A stretch of 64,000 nucleotides of DNA from Sipunculus nudus. Taxonomy: Eukaryota; Annelida; Sipuncula; Golfingiida; Sipunculidae. This document shows, piece by piece, positions 61,578 through 64,000 of the stretch (positions are counted from its first letter, which is position 1; each line of letters begins with the position of its first letter). Below the pieces are notes generated by a model. That model was not told where the DNA came from, ran no database searches, and saw only the letters and a list, made by a program, of their open reading frames with translations. The position numbers and the translations under genes are program-made. The stretch is taken from the NCBI GenBank assembly GCA_026874595.1, contig CM049317.1:59926618-59990617 (forward strand), given 5' to 3'.

Positions 61578-64000
61578 AATTATAATGTAGGCTCTCTGTG
61601 TTCAAGGCAAAATTACTACATTCAACAAATCACAAATAGCTGACCTGAAATATGGTATATATGTAAGGTACTTCTTTTACACTTAAATGGATGATAATAC
61701 AAACCTGAAATCTGATATCAGTGCGCGTCTTCAGTCTTTCTTTTATTCAGAATACTGGCATATGATACTGTAATCAATTATATTTAAATTTATTCAAAAT
61801 TTTTTTTATCAATGAAATTCTAGATTTTTAATGGTGATAGGATACTTCTTAAATTTCATCTGTTATTATTTTTCCAGATAAAAAAATGATATTTTGTAAG
61901 GAAGTAAAAGCAAGTCCTGTGGTAATTTCATAAATCTGAAACACATGTACTCACTCTCTTTTCATACTAGGGTACTTGGCTAAATGTTTTTGAGGTTTTT
62001 GCTTAATGCCTTATTTTCTGGTGCCTCAAATGGACAACATGGACCTGATGGTTGTGAAGTCTCAAGGGTACCAAAGATGGAACTTTGAAAGTGAACTAAC
62101 ATGTCAACACTTTTGCGTTTTTTAACAGTAACAGCCCAGGCTGGTAAGTGATAACTGCTAGTCGGTGAGAAATGCACTGGGAGAGATGTAACCAATGAAG
62201 CAAGTAGTGTGGTTTGAAGCATGTTGTAAACTTTTATAAGACTTTGCAAAAGTTGGTCAGATATATTTCATTCTGAAATTAAGTCAGGGTGACCTCCTTT
62301 TAGGGCAGAGTGGTTTACTTTAGACAGGGAAATATCATTTAATTAAGGAAACCATAGGCAAAGCAATATAACACTACATTTTGATCTAGGATGGGAGTGG
62401 GTAAGCATATTTTATTTGTATATTATATATGGTAATGATAAAAAAGGGTCTGCTATAACATGGATAGTGTAATAACTAATTCCATTAAGGGCACATAACA
62501 ATACGTCAACCTTTTTTGTCAATTCTGAAAGCATTTAGGCAGATCAATCACTGTTCTCCGGTTAGGAATGCTGAAATAAACTTAACCACATGGTGACAGA
62601 TCTGGCTCTGCAGCCCATAATGTGCGTTTAAAAATGGCAGCCACTCTGTCAATGTTCCCCTAAGAGCATTACTCAAAAGCAGCTGGCAGAACGGTAAAAG
62701 GTCCTCTTGAAAAGCTGCATTTTGGGCGAGTTGAGGTCACTTGTGTAGAAAGGCAGGATATGATCTGATAAGACACCATCATATTTAATACTCAGAAAGA
62801 TCATGAATTTTATACAGTAAAAAGAAATAAATGGAAAAAAAAGTAATATCCCATTGAAGTGGATTTTTAAAATGTATATCTTAAGTCGCAGCTTCTGATT
62901 GGTTGGAAAACCAGGGCTGCCATGAATGCTCTGGTCATTGTTCAGGAAATAAAAAGTCACAGTTCATGTTATATTAATATTGCTAGAGGCACTATTGTTA
63001 CAATGTAGGTAACTGCTATAAGTTGCTCTGGGCACCAGCATCAAAAGAGCACTGCAGAAAAAATTTTATCGGGAAGCTACATTTCATCGGTGGATTTAAA
63101 ATAAATCATATTACCTATGCCCAGGGGTCCCAAACATTACACAATGAAATAAATCCCAGATTTTTAATGTACTGGTATTTTGAAAATTTCAGGATAAAAA
63201 TTTAAAATTTTCCGATAAGTATCACACTAAAAAGTCACTACTGTAAATCACCCATGTCATATGTAGTTTGGAAATAAGAATGAATTTAGCAAACTGATTA
63301 GGCCTATGTATATTCTTTTTCTTTTTTTTTTTTTTTGCTATCAAATCAATTGATTCTTGTCTGATCTTGCGCATCTTTTTTTTCAAATTTCATGACTTTT
63401 TCTCTGACTGGAAAATGGGAAACTAATGTTTAAGGTTTTCCTTTACTTCAGGATTGGCTTGGAATCCTGATACACAATGTGTTTTAATATCCAAATTCAA
63501 AGGAAAATTGTGGGATAAAAATTCAACCAAAGGTGATGAGGGTGATAATTATTTAAGTCTTGTGTGATATATATCACACCATGGTGTGCACAATACCTTT
63601 ACACGCCTCTGTTACAGGATACTAGGTTGGCTTCAACTGCTGACAGGCTAGCCAAGGTATACTGTATCACATTACAGCAAAAACACCACAATTAACGCAA
63701 GCCAAGATCTTCACATACCTGAAAACAAACTTATTTTGCATGATGTGGTGGAAAATTTACTCTTCCTGGTTCCAGTACAATAACCAGATACAACCTTCCA
63801 TGAGAGTGAGGTTTGTGTACCTTGGCAGGGTTTAATTAAGCTGTAAGCACGTAACTCCTAATGACCTTGGGTATATCATATTTTATTAGTCTTAGCTAAC
63901 ACACCAGGTACAACTGACACCTGTCCTCACCTATCACCAGCTGCACCAGATAACTGCCAAGGTCTGCCAAAGGTGGCCAACACAAGGTGTTTCTGAATTT
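61578..64000. other. non-coding stretch
   Basis: No gene is supported. The minus frame 61980-62249 has a fairly protein-like tail but no convincing acceptor or motif. Poly-T runs lie at 63317 and near 63377. The end of the window (63600-64000) is less AT-rich and unique-looking. Confidence 0.45.

Noticed and set aside
61980-62249. 89-codon minus frame with protein-like tail
   Set aside because: No convincing acceptor, partner exon or motif; kept only as a remark.

Overview
This window is eukaryotic, AT-rich, animal nuclear DNA. It has long introns or intergenic sequence, many interspersed and tandem repeats, and no operons, rRNA, tRNA genes, CRISPR arrays or bacterial-type genes. The repeats point to a lophotrochozoan, most likely a mollusc. 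The evidence is a Helentron (Helitron2) remnant with a helicase-endonuclease fusion, several Helentron-like non-autonomous elements resembling the bivalve 'pearl'/HINE type, tRNA-derived SINEs with shared bodies, and arrays full of AGGTCA nuclear-receptor half-sites. The assignment to Mollusca is inference; I could run no search.

Layout. 1-3.1 kb: non-coding sequence with a degenerate minisatellite. 3.1-4.85 kb: a tandem-monomer element interrupted by a complete Helentron-like element. 4.85-9 kb: AT-rich sequence with two perfect estrogen-response-element-like palindromes. 9.0-9.8 kb: two candidate exons on the minus strand. 10.7-11.7 kb: a 30-bp minisatellite with a decayed inverted partner. 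15.9-18.6 kb: a minus-strand Helentron pseudogene (PIF1-type helicase end plus EEP endonuclease) split by a 1.35-kb TIR element at a TA target. 19.0-24.3 kb: MITE-like elements and an orphan Helentron-like 3' end. 29.4-30.25 kb: a LINE 3' end between inverted short-repeat arms. 30.9-31.6 kb: a pyrimidine-rich degenerate array. 33.0-34.05 kb: a second complete Helentron-like element. 35.4-46.2 kb: a hAT-like MITE, a foldback element, SINEs and microsatellites. 46.8-48.2 kb: a 30-bp satellite with a 562-bp higher-order duplication. 57.9-58.2 kb: one more candidate terminal exon. 58.7-61.6 kb: a 2.9-kb Helentron-like element with eight 289-bp monomers.

Main result. Three elements (3.4, 33.0 and 58.7 kb) share one architecture although their end sequences differ. 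Each has a 5' AACTAGA tag, a small 5' hairpin, a 5' inverted-repeat word, internal tandem monomers, a short GC-rich microsatellite, and a 3' hairpin. In each, the distal hairpin arm is the reverse complement of that element's own 5' word, and the proximal arm nearly repeats that word. The word changes between elements but is kept consistent at all three places within each one. This suggests end recognition by paired structure. The Helentron fragment at 15.9-18.6 kb belongs to the class of enzyme expected to move such elements.

Protein-coding content is very small. Three putative exons (two near 9 kb, one near 58 kb) look real by composition and splice acceptors but match no family I recognise. 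Much of the rest may be intron or a regulatory gene desert; a few unique, motif-rich blocks are flagged as possible conserved non-coding elements, which needs alignment to test.
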